Below are positions 54,001-62,302 of a stretch of DNA of 64,000 nt, one piece after another. The stretch covers positions 1 to 64,000 of the forward strand of contig CANJJT010000008.1 of the NCBI GenBank assembly GCA_947474715.1, written 5' to 3'. The notes under the pieces were generated by a model. That model made no database searches. It saw only the letters and a list, made by a program, of their open reading frames with translations, and was not told the origin of the DNA. Source of the stretch: CAIYPG01 sp903864555. GTDB taxonomy: Bacteria; Pseudomonadota; Gammaproteobacteria; Burkholderiales; SG8-39. Position numbers and translations under genes: made by a program. Every line of letters starts with the position of its first letter. Positions within the stretch are counted from its first letter, which is position 1.

Positions 54001-54915
54001 CTAAGCGCCTGGGGAGGCGGCCGCTGCGGATGCCGCCGCCAGCTCCCTGCGATAGCGGCTCAAGTCCTGCAGGGAGGCGAAACTGCGGTCGAACAGCCGC
54101 GACAGGTTGAGCAGGATCATATCGATCACCTTCTTCTCCCAGCGCGCATCAAAGCCGATCTGCTCGTTCAGCCAGCGCTCCAGCCACTCGGGATCGGGCA
54201 GGCGGGACTGCACGGTGTCCTCCGGGTAGAGCGCCTTGTTCACGTGCAGGTTGGTCGGATGCAGCGGCTTGCCGGCGCGTCCCGCCGCCGCCATCAGCAT
54301 GCCGGTGCGGGCGAAGGCCGCCCGGATCGCATCGCCACCGCTCAACAGGGCACGCTGCATGTACTTGAGGTAGGCACCGCCGTGGCGGGCCTCGTCGCGC
54401 GCAATCAGGTCATAGATGCGCTTGATCACCGGCTCGGTGTGCCACTCGCCGGCACAGCGATACCAGTGGTTCAGCCGGATCTCGCCGCAGAAATGCAGCA
54501 TCAGGGTTTCCATGGGCGGCGCCGGATCGAAGGGAAAACGCACCGCGTGCAGTTCGGCCTCTGTGGGCAGCAGGTCCGGGCGGAAGCGCCGCAGGTATTC
54601 CAGCAGCACCAGCGAATGCTTCTGCTCCTCAAAGAACCAGATCGAGATAAAGGCGCAGAAATCGCTGTCGGCGAGGTTGTCGCGCAGGAACATCTCGGTG
54701 GCCGGCAATGCCGACCACTCGGTGATGGCATTCATGCGGATGGTCAGCGCCTGTTCCTCGCTGAGGAGCGAGGCATCGAAGCCTGCCCAGGGGACATCCG
54801 TTTCCATATTCCAGCGCACCGCCTCGAGCGAGCGGAACAACTCCGGGTAAAGCATGGCCGGTTGTGCCGCAACAGCATCCGGCACGCCCTGATCCGATGG
54901 GGCCTGCATGTTCAA
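54001..54915 (-). CDS. Diiron ferritin-like protein, acyl-ACP desaturase-type
   Basis: A 304-residue protein whose carboxylate pattern fits a four-helix-bundle diiron site: Glu66 or Glu74, EEQKH with Glu97 and His100, Glu145 (CGEIRLNH) and DEARH with Glu175 and His178. This spacing matches acyl-ACP desaturases more closely than ferritins, but the acyl-ACP binding surface cannot be judged. It lies 21 bases after the CarH-like gene stop, has an AGGAAGGA site, and is surely co-expressed. In a lipid-modifying locus it could introduce a double bond into a fatty acid; this is inference. Confidence 0.78.
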   Translation of the reverse strand: MNMQAPSDQGVPDAVAAQPAMLYPELFRSLEAVRWNMETDVPWAGFDASLLSEEQALTIRMNAITEWSALPATEMFLRDNLADSDFCAFISIWFFEEQKHSLVLLEYLRRFRPDLLPTEAELHAVRFPFDPAPPMETLMLHFCGEIRLNHWYRCAGEWHTEPVIKRIYDLIARDEARHGGAYLKYMQRALLSGGDAIRAAFARTGMLMAAAGRAGKPLHPTNLHVNKALYPEDTVQSRLPDPEWLERWLNEQIGFDARWEKKVIDMILLNLSRLFDRSFASLQDLSRYRRELAAASAAAASPGA

Positions 54916-54936
54916 ATCCTTCCTGCAATGGTTTGT

Positions 54937-55914
54937 CTACTGCGCCAGTCGCACTTGATGCGCCTGTTGCAGTGGTGAGGCGGCATTCTGATGCGACTCG
55001 CGCCAGCGCGCCAGTTCGGCGGTAATGTCCTCCAGCCTGCCGATGCGCACCACCTGCCCGGGCAGTCGTTTCACCCTAAGGGTACCAGCACCGCCACACC
55101 ACAGGCTGATCGGGGCCGGCAAACGCTGACGCAACTCCGCTACAACTTCAATCAGGACACCGGCAGGAAAGTTCGATGAGAAGGACAGCGCCACGATATC
55201 GCTGCGCCTGGCAGCCGCGGCAGCCAGCACATCCCCCAGAGGCGTCTGAACCCCCAGGGAGGTGGTTTCCACTCCCTCCAGGCGCAACACCGCCTCGGCC
55301 ATCAGCAGTCCCAGGCTGTGCGGCTCGCCAGGCAGGGTGGTTAGCAGCACACGCGGTGAGCCGGCCACTCCGCCCGGCATGCTGGCACGCAGGGCCGCCG
55401 TCAACTGCTCGGTGAACAGGTGCTCCTCATGGACTTCGATCTCGCCCCGCATCCAGGCCTCGCCCACCTGGGTCGTCAACGGCACCGCCGTGCCGGTGAG
55501 AAAACGGTACAAGCCATCACGCATGATGGCCTGCTGGAATACCGCACGCAGATCCACGCCCTGGCGCGAGCGCAACAAGGTCATGGCCTCGCTCTCCTGA
55601 ACGGGGGCACAGGCATCGGCGCCGCACTTTTCCCGCAGCAGCCCGGTCAGGTCTTCCATGCTCATCCCCAGAATGCTGCCAGGCCGGAGCCCGAGGTCCA
55701 TCAGGCGGCGCGCCAGCTTGAGCTTGCTCAGTTGTTCTTCGGAATACAGCCGCTCGCCGCCTGCATCCCTGGCGGGTACCGGAAAGCCGTAACGGCGCTC
55801 CCAGACCCGCAATACGTCCTTGGAGAGCCCGGTTTCCCGCTCCACCGAAGCAATGCTGAATCCCCCAGTAATAACAGGGGAATTTGCCATCATCGGCTTG
55901 CTTGGGTTGTTCAT
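54937..55914 (-). CDS. MerR-family B12-dependent regulator (CarH/LitR type)
   Basis: A 325-residue regulator. An N-terminal MerR winged helix (about 18-66; FSIASVERETGLSKDVLRVW) is followed by a B12-binding region. The W-x9-EH motif (Trp154, Glu164, His165) and the lower-axial-ligand motif ExHxxG (Glu197-His199-Gly202) are both intact, as in CarH photoreceptors that use adenosylcobalamin to sense light. In the dark such proteins bind operators as tetramers, and light releases them. The ATG 55914 sits next to operator 1, whose palindrome overlaps its ribosome site, so it should autoregulate. It diverges from folE2. Confidence 0.93.
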   Translation of the reverse strand: MNNPSKPMMANSPVITGGFSIASVERETGLSKDVLRVWERRYGFPVPARDAGGERLYSEEQLSKLKLARRLMDLGLRPGSILGMSMEDLTGLLREKCGADACAPVQESEAMTLLRSRQGVDLRAVFQQAIMRDGLYRFLTGTAVPLTTQVGEAWMRGEIEVHEEHLFTEQLTAALRASMPGGVAGSPRVLLTTLPGEPHSLGLLMAEAVLRLEGVETTSLGVQTPLGDVLAAAAARRSDIVALSFSSNFPAGVLIEVVAELRQRLPAPISLWCGGAGTLRVKRLPGQVVRIGRLEDITAELARWRESHQNAASPLQQAHQVRLAQ

Positions 55915-55915
55915 G

Positions 55916-55932
55916 TTTTGTCCTGGACAAAA
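55916..55932. promoter_or_regulatory. Operator 1: perfect 17-bp palindrome next to the CarH-like start
   Basis: TTTTGTCCTGGACAAAA, centre at 55924. It ends two bases before the regulator ATG and includes the AGGA that would serve as its ribosome site. Two further copies lie 64 and 127 bases to the right. Likely bound by the adjacent B12 regulator; inferred from position and repetition. Confidence 0.8.
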
Positions 55933-55935
55933 TGC

Positions 55936-55965
55936 TTGACACGGTCGGATTTGTCCTCGATTATC
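55936..55965 (+). promoter_or_regulatory. Candidate folE2 operon promoter
   Basis: TTGACA at 55936-55941 is a perfect -35 box. GATTAT (17-bp spacer) or ATTATC (18-bp spacer) at 55959-55965 are possible -10 boxes. It lies between operators 1 and 2, with a half-site TTTGTCC in the spacer, a layout consistent with repression by a regulator bound on both sides. The start site is not known. Confidence 0.5.
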
Positions 55966-55980
55966 TAGCCCGAAGCATGT

Positions 55981-55995
55981 TTTGTCCAGGACAAA
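55981..55995. promoter_or_regulatory. Operator 2: 15-bp palindrome
   Basis: TTTGTCCAGGACAAA, centre at 55988, 64 bp from operator 1. It lies just downstream of the candidate folE2 start and close to an A+T-rich TTAAAT stretch that could be the -10 of the leftward regulator promoter, so it can affect both directions. Confidence 0.8.
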
Positions 55996-56045
55996 TTAAA
56001 TAGCAAAGGGGTGTCAAGTCAAGAAAAAGACTGACAAGCCGTCTA

Positions 56046-56056
56046 TGTCCTGGACA
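56046..56056. promoter_or_regulatory. Operator 3: shorter TGTCCTGGACA palindrome
   Basis: TGTCCTGGACA, centre at 56051, is 63 bp from operator 2 and thus about six helical turns away. The arms are shorter than in the other two copies. It lies within the leader of folE2. Confidence 0.7.
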
Positions 56057-56160
56057 ACCACACTTTCAAATCGCGTCCCATCTCAGTGGGTTTATACCGC
56101 TTGCGTGGCCAATGCGGCCTTTGCGGTCCTTACGGCTTTACCTAATTGAAGGAGTCCTTC

Positions 56161-56964
56161 ATGAATGCTCCCGAACGCCTGCTGATTGCCGACATCCAGG
56201 CCCTGCCGGACCATCGCAACATCGCTATCGACGACGTCGGCATCCGTGGCCTGCGTTACCCCATCCAGGTGGCTGGTCGTGACGGCGCCCAGACCACCGT
56301 GGCAGACCTGCAGCTGACCGTGGCCTTGCCCCCGCATGTCAAGGGCACCCACATGTCCCGCCTGGTGGATCTGATCGAAAAATGGGACCAGCCGCTGTCC
56401 GCCGGCAGCCTGCGCCTGCTGGCCACGAGTCTCCTGACCCGCCTCGAAGCCGAGCGCGGCAGCATAGAACTGACCTTCCCCTACTTCATCCGCAAGAAAG
56501 CGCCGGTCTCGGGTGTGGAAAGCCTGCTCGACTACCAGGCTGGTGCCACCGTGCAGGCCAGCGCCGACGGCTCGACGGAAGTGGTGATGAAATTGCGTAC
56601 CGCCGTGACCAGCCTGTGCCCCTGCTCTCGCGAGATATCCGAGTACGGCGCACACAACCAGCGCTCGCACATCACCATCGAGGCGACCCTGGCCCCGGGC
56701 GTATCCGACATGACACTGGAGGGCCTGGCGCGCATCGCCGAGGAAGCCGCCTCCTGCGAGATCTGGGGCATGCTCAAGCGTCCCGACGAAAAGTATGTCA
56801 CCGAGCGCGCCTACGACAATGCCAAGTTCGTCGAGGATCTGGTGCGTGACGTGGCGCTGGCCCTCAACGGCAACGACGCGGTATCGGCCTATCGCGTGGA
56901 AGTGGAGAACTTCGAATCCATCCACAACCACTCGGCCTACGCCCGCATCGCGCGACAGAAATAG
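56161..56964 (+). CDS. folE2: GTP cyclohydrolase FolE2 (type IB)
   Basis: The 267-residue protein is a type IB GTP cyclohydrolase, making 7,8-dihydroneopterin triphosphate from GTP. The zinc/metal-site motif CPCS (153-156) and the following histidine region (HNQRSH, 165-170) are present. I chose ATG 56161, exactly six bases after GAAGGAG. It heads an operon opposite the B12 regulator, where it could supply dihydropterin for a light-dependent or stress-linked need such as a pterin cofactor for photolyase/cryptochrome; that is inference. The stop lies one base before the next gene. Confidence 0.95.
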   Translation: MNAPERLLIADIQALPDHRNIAIDDVGIRGLRYPIQVAGRDGAQTTVADLQLTVALPPHVKGTHMSRLVDLIEKWDQPLSAGSLRLLATSLLTRLEAERGSIELTFPYFIRKKAPVSGVESLLDYQAGATVQASADGSTEVVMKLRTAVTSLCPCSREISEYGAHNQRSHITIEATLAPGVSDMTLEGLARIAEEAASCEIWGMLKRPDEKYVTERAYDNAKFVEDLVRDVALALNGNDAVSAYRVEVENFESIHNHSAYARIARQK

Positions 56965-56965
56965 G

Positions 56966-58273
56966 ATGCGCATCGCCGTTGTCGGATCCGGCATCAGCGG
57001 CCTGGCGGCCGCCTGGCTGCTGTCGCAGCGTCACACCGTCACAGTGTACGAAGCGGCGTGGCGGCCGGGGGGGCACACCAATACCGTGGAGGTGACGCTG
57101 GAGGGCCGCAGCTGCGGCGTGGACACCGGCTTCCTGGTGTGCAACGAGGCCACCTACGACAACTTCATCCCCATGATGCAGATGCTGGGCGTGCCGCTGG
57201 CGCCCAGCGACATGAGCTTCAGCCTGTCGCTGGAGTCCCCCGACCTGGCCTGGTCGGGCACCAGCATTGCCACCCTGTTTGCGCAAAAGCGCAACCTGCT
57301 GCGTCCGGCCTTCCTGCACATGCTGATGGACGTGCTGCGCTTCAACCGGGCTGCCGCCCGTGCAGCACAGGCGGGGTCAGGCTGCAGCGAGGAAACCTCG
57401 CTGGGCGAATACTTGTCCCACGGCCGCTACAGTACAGAATTCCGCGACTGGTACCTGGCGCCGATGGCGGCAGCCATCTGGTCCTGTCCCACCCGCACCA
57501 TGCTGGACTTCCCCTTCCTCGCCTTCGCGCGCTTCTTCCGCAATCACGGACTGCTGCAGGTGAGTAACCGGCCACAGTGGTACACCGTACCTGGCGGCGC
57601 CCGCCAGTATGTGGACAAACTGATCGAACAGTTGCGTCAGCGTGGCGGCGAGATCCACCTGAACTGCCCGGTGCAGCACGTGCAACGCAGCGCCACAGGC
57701 GTGCAGGTGCAGGCGCGACTGGGCGGCCACTTCGACGCCCTGGTGCAGGCCTGCCACAGCGATCAGGCACTGGCATTGCTTGGTGCGGACGCCAGCGCCG
57801 AAGAGCGTGACGTGCTGGCAGCCATCCCCTATCAGGGTAACCGCGCCCTGCTGCACACCGACGAAACCCTGCTGCCGGCCGACCGGCGCCTGTGGTCAGC
57901 ATGGAACTACAGTGCCGGACGGGATGGCCCAGACGGGCGCCCGGTTGCCGTGCATTACCTGCTCAACCGCCTGCAGCCCCTGCCCTTCGAGCAGCCACTG
58001 ATTGTGTCGCTCAACCCGCATCGGGAACCGCGTGCCGGCAGCGTGCTGCGTGAGTTCGCCTACGAGCACCCGATGTTCGTCGCCGGCGCCACGGCCGCGC
58101 AGGCACGCCTGCCGCAACTACAGGGCAGGCAACAGACCTGGTATTGCGGCGCGTGGACGCGCTACGGGTTCCACGAGGATGGCCTGCTGTCGGCCACCCG
58201 CGTCGCCGAGCAGTTCGGCATCCAGGTGCCCTGGCGCAAGCTGAAACAGGCCGACCTGCGACAGGCCGCCTGA
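56966..58273 (+). CDS. NAD(P)/FAD-dependent amine-oxidase-type oxidoreductase
   Basis: A 435-residue flavoprotein (amine oxidase/COG2907 type) opening with the FAD motif VVGSGISGLAAAWLLS and EAAWRPGGHTNTV. The C-terminal CGAWTRYGFHEDGLLSATRVA is the usual dinucleotide-binding end of the group. Homologues sit with DUF1365 and Cfa-like genes in many Proteobacteria, where a role in oxidising modified membrane lipid fatty acids is proposed. ATG 56966 lies one base after the folE2 stop, so the two are translated in tandem. It acts in the cytosol or on the membrane surface. Confidence 0.93.
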   Translation: MRIAVVGSGISGLAAAWLLSQRHTVTVYEAAWRPGGHTNTVEVTLEGRSCGVDTGFLVCNEATYDNFIPMMQMLGVPLAPSDMSFSLSLESPDLAWSGTSIATLFAQKRNLLRPAFLHMLMDVLRFNRAAARAAQAGSGCSEETSLGEYLSHGRYSTEFRDWYLAPMAAAIWSCPTRTMLDFPFLAFARFFRNHGLLQVSNRPQWYTVPGGARQYVDKLIEQLRQRGGEIHLNCPVQHVQRSATGVQVQARLGGHFDALVQACHSDQALALLGADASAEERDVLAAIPYQGNRALLHTDETLLPADRRLWSAWNYSAGRDGPDGRPVAVHYLLNRLQPLPFEQPLIVSLNPHREPRAGSVLREFAYEHPMFVAGATAAQARLPQLQGRQQTWYCGAWTRYGFHEDGLLSATRVAEQFGIQVPWRKLKQADLRQAA

Positions 58274-58297
58274 GATGACTGGCCCGGGACAGTGGTC

Positions 58298-59077
58298 ATG
58301 GGCGTGATACAGCACAACGCTCCAGCCGAACTGCTGACGGGTGTGGTAAAGCACCACCGCCTGCGCCCGGCCGAGCATCGTTTCAGTTACGGTGTGTTCT
58401 GCCTGCGCCTGCGACTGTCCCGGCTGGAGGAGGCTGCCAATGGGTTGTTTTCACTGAATCGCTTCAATCTGGTGAGCTTCGACTTCCGCGACCATGGCGC
58501 CCGCGACGGCAGCCACCCGCTGCAGTGGATACGCGCCCTGCTCCAGCAGGAAGGCCTGGGCTGCGCCGATGGCGAAATCTGGTTGCAGTGTTTCCCGCGT
58601 GTGCTGGGCTACGTCTTCAACCCGGTCAGTTTCTGGTTCTGCGAAGACCGCGAAGGCCGCTTGCGCGCCGTGCTGGCCGAGGTCAACAACACCTTCGGCG
58701 AAACCCATTGCTACCTCCTCACGCGCGAAGGCAATGCCCCCATCGAAGGCGAAGACACGCTGGAAACCCGCAAGGTGTTCCATGTTTCCCCCTTCCTCGA
58801 GGTGCGCGGCGGTTACCGCTTCCGCTTCAGCCACCGTCATGCCACGCGCATCGCCCGTATCGACTACCTGGATGATCAGGGCCCCGCCCTGTACACCAGC
58901 ATTGCCGGGCACACCACGCCCCTGACCGCGACGCGCCTGCTGCACGCCGTGCTCAGACACCCCCTGATGACACTGGCCGTGATGGCCCGCATCCACTGGC
59001 AGGCGCTGCGCCTGTGGTGGTTGCGGGTGCCTTTCCACGGCAAACCCGTACCTCCCCTGCACAAGGTGACCCGATGA
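58298..59077 (+). CDS. DUF1365 family protein
   Basis: A 259-residue DUF1365 protein. Recognisable are GVVKHHRLRPAEHRFSYGVF at the start and FPRVLGYVFNPVSFWFC and VLAEVNNTFGETHCYLL in the centre. Its biochemistry is not known, but it is encoded between amine-oxidase and Cfa genes in nearly all such clusters, so it may bind or modify lipid substrates. I prefer ATG 58298; GTG 58292 is in frame. Its stop overlaps the Cfa start (ATGA). Confidence 0.93.
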   Translation: MGVIQHNAPAELLTGVVKHHRLRPAEHRFSYGVFCLRLRLSRLEEAANGLFSLNRFNLVSFDFRDHGARDGSHPLQWIRALLQQEGLGCADGEIWLQCFPRVLGYVFNPVSFWFCEDREGRLRAVLAEVNNTFGETHCYLLTREGNAPIEGEDTLETRKVFHVSPFLEVRGGYRFRFSHRHATRIARIDYLDDQGPALYTSIAGHTTPLTATRLLHAVLRHPLMTLAVMARIHWQALRLWWLRVPFHGKPVPPLHKVTR

Positions 59078-60303
59078 GCTCGACCTCTGAAACCTCCGTC
59101 TTCGCCAGACCGTCCGCGAACACACACAAACCCGCCCGCTGGCCTCTGGCTGCGCGACTGGTGCTGGGCCAACTGGAACGCCTCAACATCGGCGCGCTGC
59201 AGGTCGACCTGCCCGACGGCAGCAGCCGGCTGTTCGGACATGGTCCGGCCGGCGCCCTGATGCAGGTCAACGAATGGTCAGTGTTCGCGCGCGTGGCGCG
59301 CGATGGCGATATCGGGTTCGCCGAAGCCTTCCTGGACGGGCAGTTGCAGACACCCGATCTGGCCGGCCTGCTCACCCTGCTGGCCCGCAACCGCGAAGCG
59401 CTGGATACACCGCTGTACGGCAGCTGGTACGGACGCCTGGCCCATCGCCTGGTGCACCTGCTGCGCAGCAACACCCGCGCCGGCAGCCGCCGCAACATCG
59501 CGGCGCACTACGACCTGGGCAATGATTTCTACTCGCTGTGGCTGGACCCGGGCATGACCTATTCCAGCGCACTGTTCGCACATCCCGCAATGTCCCTCGA
59601 GGACGCGCAGGACGCCAAGTACGCCCGCATCCTGGACGAGCTGGCGCTGGCACCGCAAAGCCATGTGCTGGAGATCGGCTGCGGCTGGGGTGGGTTTGCC
59701 AGCCTGTGTACCAGCCACGGCCATCAACTGACCGGCGTGTCACTGTCGCAACGCCAGCTGGACTATGCTGGCAAGCGCCTGCAGCTTGCCCTCCTGACCG
59801 ACCAGGCCCGGCTGGAGTACCGCGACTACCGCGACATCCGTGGCCGCTTTGACGCAGTGGCCTCCATCGAAATGGTGGAGGCTGTCGGCGAGCGGTGGTG
59901 GCCGGCCTACTTCTCGAAAATTGCCGAAGTGCTGCCCATGGGCGGGCGGGCGGTGGTGCAGTCCATCCTCATCGACGAAGCCCTGTTCGAGCGCTATCGC
60001 CGCGGCAGCGACTTCATCCAGCAGTATGTTTTCCCCGGTGGCATGCTGCCCTCCGGCCAACGCTTCAGCGAACTGGCGGGCGCAGCCGGACTGAGCGTGG
60101 CCAGGGACTTCCGCTTCGGTCCAGACTATGCCCGCACGCTGGCCCTATGGCACGAGCGTTTCCTGGCCAGCGGCGATGCGGTGCGCGCCCTGGGCTTCGA
60201 CGAGCGCTTCATGCGCCTGTGGCGCTTCTATCTGGCCTACTGCGAAGCCGGTTTCAACAGCGGCTCCACCGACGTCGCACAATTCACACTCATACGCCAA
60301 TGA
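59074..60303 (+). CDS. Cyclopropane-fatty-acyl-phospholipid synthase family methyltransferase
   Basis: A 409-residue Cfa-type SAM-dependent methyltransferase acting on unsaturated acyl chains of membrane phospholipids. SAM is bound by the loop EIGCGWGGFA (200-209). The segments IAAHYDLGNDFYSLWLDPGM and IEMVEAVGERWWP are typical. In R. sphaeroides a protein of this kind methylates chains on the way to furan fatty acids, so the product here need not be a cyclopropane. ATG 59074 overlaps the DUF1365 stop; the next gene overlaps its own stop. Confidence 0.95.
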   Translation: MSSTSETSVFARPSANTHKPARWPLAARLVLGQLERLNIGALQVDLPDGSSRLFGHGPAGALMQVNEWSVFARVARDGDIGFAEAFLDGQLQTPDLAGLLTLLARNREALDTPLYGSWYGRLAHRLVHLLRSNTRAGSRRNIAAHYDLGNDFYSLWLDPGMTYSSALFAHPAMSLEDAQDAKYARILDELALAPQSHVLEIGCGWGGFASLCTSHGHQLTGVSLSQRQLDYAGKRLQLALLTDQARLEYRDYRDIRGRFDAVASIEMVEAVGERWWPAYFSKIAEVLPMGGRAVVQSILIDEALFERYRRGSDFIQQYVFPGGMLPSGQRFSELAGAAGLSVARDFRFGPDYARTLALWHERFLASGDAVRALGFDERFMRLWRFYLAYCEAGFNSGSTDVAQFTLIRQ

Positions 60304-60884
60304 TGTGGCTGCGCGGCATGCTGCTCAGCGCCTGCCTGATGGGAACAGCAGCATGGGCTGCCACGGAAGTGCCTACGCCACCGCTGCCACCAGCCGCGCT
60401 GGAAGGAGCACCCGGTCTGCAGCCCCGTGGCCAGGGAAGCTTCCGCTGGTTCGGCTTGCACATCTATGACGCGGCACTCTGGCTGCCAGCCAGCCCGGCT
60501 GTCAGTCCGGCACCGCCAGCAGCAGCACCCGGGTTCGATATCAGCCAGCCACTGGTCCTGAGGCTGCGCTATGCTCGCACCCTCAAGGGCAGCGACATCG
60601 CCCAGCGTTCCATCGAGGAGATCGAGCGGCTCGGCCTGGGGGATGCCGCCCGGCGCGCGGGCTGGCTGGAAACCATGCGCAAACTGTTCCCCGATGTCTC
60701 ACGCGGTACCACGCTGACCGGCGTCCACCTGCCCGGACGCGGCGCCCGCTTCTTCCTCGACCAGCGCCTGCTGGGCGAGGTGCCCGACGAAGCCTTCTCG
60801 CGCGCCTTCTTCGCCATCTGGCTGGATGCACGCACCAGCGCGCCGGCATTGCGCGAGGCCCTGCTGGGCAAGGCGCCGCCATGA
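60300..60884 (+). CDS. Chalcone-isomerase-like periplasmic protein
   Basis: A 194-residue protein with an N-terminal signal peptide (cleavage near AAWAATE, about 20) and the chalcone-isomerase-like fold: RGQGSFRWFGLHIYDAALWLP and LVLRLRYARTLKGSDIAQRSIEEI, ending DEAFSRAFFAIWLD. Bacterial members of this fold do not isomerise chalcones; eukaryotic relatives bind fatty acids. In this locus it could carry a modified lipid across the periplasm. ATG 60300 overlaps the Cfa gene stop. Confidence 0.88.
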   Translation: MMWLRGMLLSACLMGTAAWAATEVPTPPLPPAALEGAPGLQPRGQGSFRWFGLHIYDAALWLPASPAVSPAPPAAAPGFDISQPLVLRLRYARTLKGSDIAQRSIEEIERLGLGDAARRAGWLETMRKLFPDVSRGTTLTGVHLPGRGARFFLDQRLLGEVPDEAFSRAFFAIWLDARTSAPALREALLGKAPP

Positions 60885-62302
60885 ACCCGGAACCGGACGC
60901 CGCCAGCCCCATGGACTTGCCCCCGGGGACACCCACGCGCGGGACACCTGCCATGCCCTCGGTATCCGGTGATCGGCTCGCCAAACCTGAGCTCATCGCC
61001 TATGGTCTGCTGGGACTGCCCCTGGCTGCGGCAGCCCTGCCGGTCTACGTACACCTGCCCAAGCTGTATGGCGCAGAACTGGGCATGGACCTGGCACTGC
61101 TCGGATTGATTCTGCTGCTGGTGCGACTGGCCGATGCCTTCATCGACCCCTGGCTGGGGGCCCTGGCTGATCGCCAGTCCTGGCGCACCGGCTGGATCGG
61201 CGGCGGCATGTTCCTCATGGCCACGGGGTCCATCCTGGTGTTCCACCCGCCAGGCTCCCGGGATGTGTTATGGATCTGGCTGGGACTGGCGCTGCTGCCC
61301 ATGTATCTGGGCTACAGCATGGCCAGTATCCACCACCTCGCCTGGGGCAGCCTGCTGGGCAATACGCCCCACGAACGCACCCGGGTGGCCGCCTGGCGTG
61401 AAGGATTTGCCCTGATCGGCGTGGTCGCCGCGAGCGTGCTGCCGGTCGTGTTCGCCGGAAACGGCCTGTCTGCGAGCAGTGCCGGCAAGGGTCTGGCCGA
61501 CTACAGCCTGCTGCTGTCAGTGCTGGCGCTGATCTGCACGCTGGTACTGGTCTGGCGAGCCCCACGGCCGGCGTTTGTACCAATGCCATCCCTTCCGGCA
61601 CGGCGGCTCCGCAGTTACCTGTCTGCGCTGATACAACCGCTGCACTCGCAGGCCTTTCGCTGGCTGCTCGGTATCTTCATGCTCAACGGCATCGCCTCGG
61701 CGCTGCCTGCCACGCTGGTGCTGTTTTTCATTGCCGACGTGCTGGGACTGGCCTCGGATTCGGGCAGCTTCCTCGCCGCCTACTTCATCGCCGGAGCGGC
61801 CAGCCTGCCGCTGTGGCTGGCGCTGTCACGCCGCTGGGGCAAGCGTCGCACCTGGCTGGCATCCATGCTGCTGGCTGTCGCGGCTTTCGCCGGCGCCGCG
61901 AGCCTGGGACCCGGCGCCTATGCCGGATTCCTGCTGGTCTGCATCGCCTCGGGGGTCGCGCTCGGGGCGGACCTATCCCTCCCGCCAGCCATGCTCGCCG
62001 ATCTGCTGCGCAAGGGTGGTGCGGAATCCAGCGCCGGCGCCCACGCCGGGCTGTGGAATTTCGCCACCAAGTTCAATCTGGCCCTGGCTGCCGGCATCGC
62101 CCTACCCTTCCTGCAGTGGGCTGGCTACACCCCGGGAGGCCAGACCATCGAACCACTCGTCCTGGCCTACTGTCTCATTCCCTGCGTGCTCAAGCTCGGA
62201 GCGGCTGCCCTGCTGTTTGCGGCACGTCTGCCCCTGTCCGACCCACTGACCTACCCGCTGACCGAGGGTCATGCGAGCCCTCTGAAAGATACCCTCCCAT
62301 GA
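60881..62302 (+). CDS. MFS transporter of the GPH (glycoside-pentoside-hexuronide:cation symporter) type
   Basis: A 473-residue protein with about 12 transmembrane helices. After the N-terminal segment comes the GPH-type motif DAFIDPWLGALADRQSWRTGW and, in the second half, a matching LALSRRWGKRRTWL loop. The substrate in this operon is not known; sugars are unlikely and it could export or import a lipid-derived compound or a pterin. It overlaps its neighbours by ATGA on both sides. Confidence 0.88.
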   Translation: MNPEPDAASPMDLPPGTPTRGTPAMPSVSGDRLAKPELIAYGLLGLPLAAAALPVYVHLPKLYGAELGMDLALLGLILLLVRLADAFIDPWLGALADRQSWRTGWIGGGMFLMATGSILVFHPPGSRDVLWIWLGLALLPMYLGYSMASIHHLAWGSLLGNTPHERTRVAAWREGFALIGVVAASVLPVVFAGNGLSASSAGKGLADYSLLLSVLALICTLVLVWRAPRPAFVPMPSLPARRLRSYLSALIQPLHSQAFRWLLGIFMLNGIASALPATLVLFFIADVLGLASDSGSFLAAYFIAGAASLPLWLALSRRWGKRRTWLASMLLAVAAFAGAASLGPGAYAGFLLVCIASGVALGADLSLPPAMLADLLRKGGAESSAGAHAGLWNFATKFNLALAAGIALPFLQWAGYTPGGQTIEPLVLAYCLIPCVLKLGAAALLFAARLPLSDPLTYPLTEGHASPLKDTLP

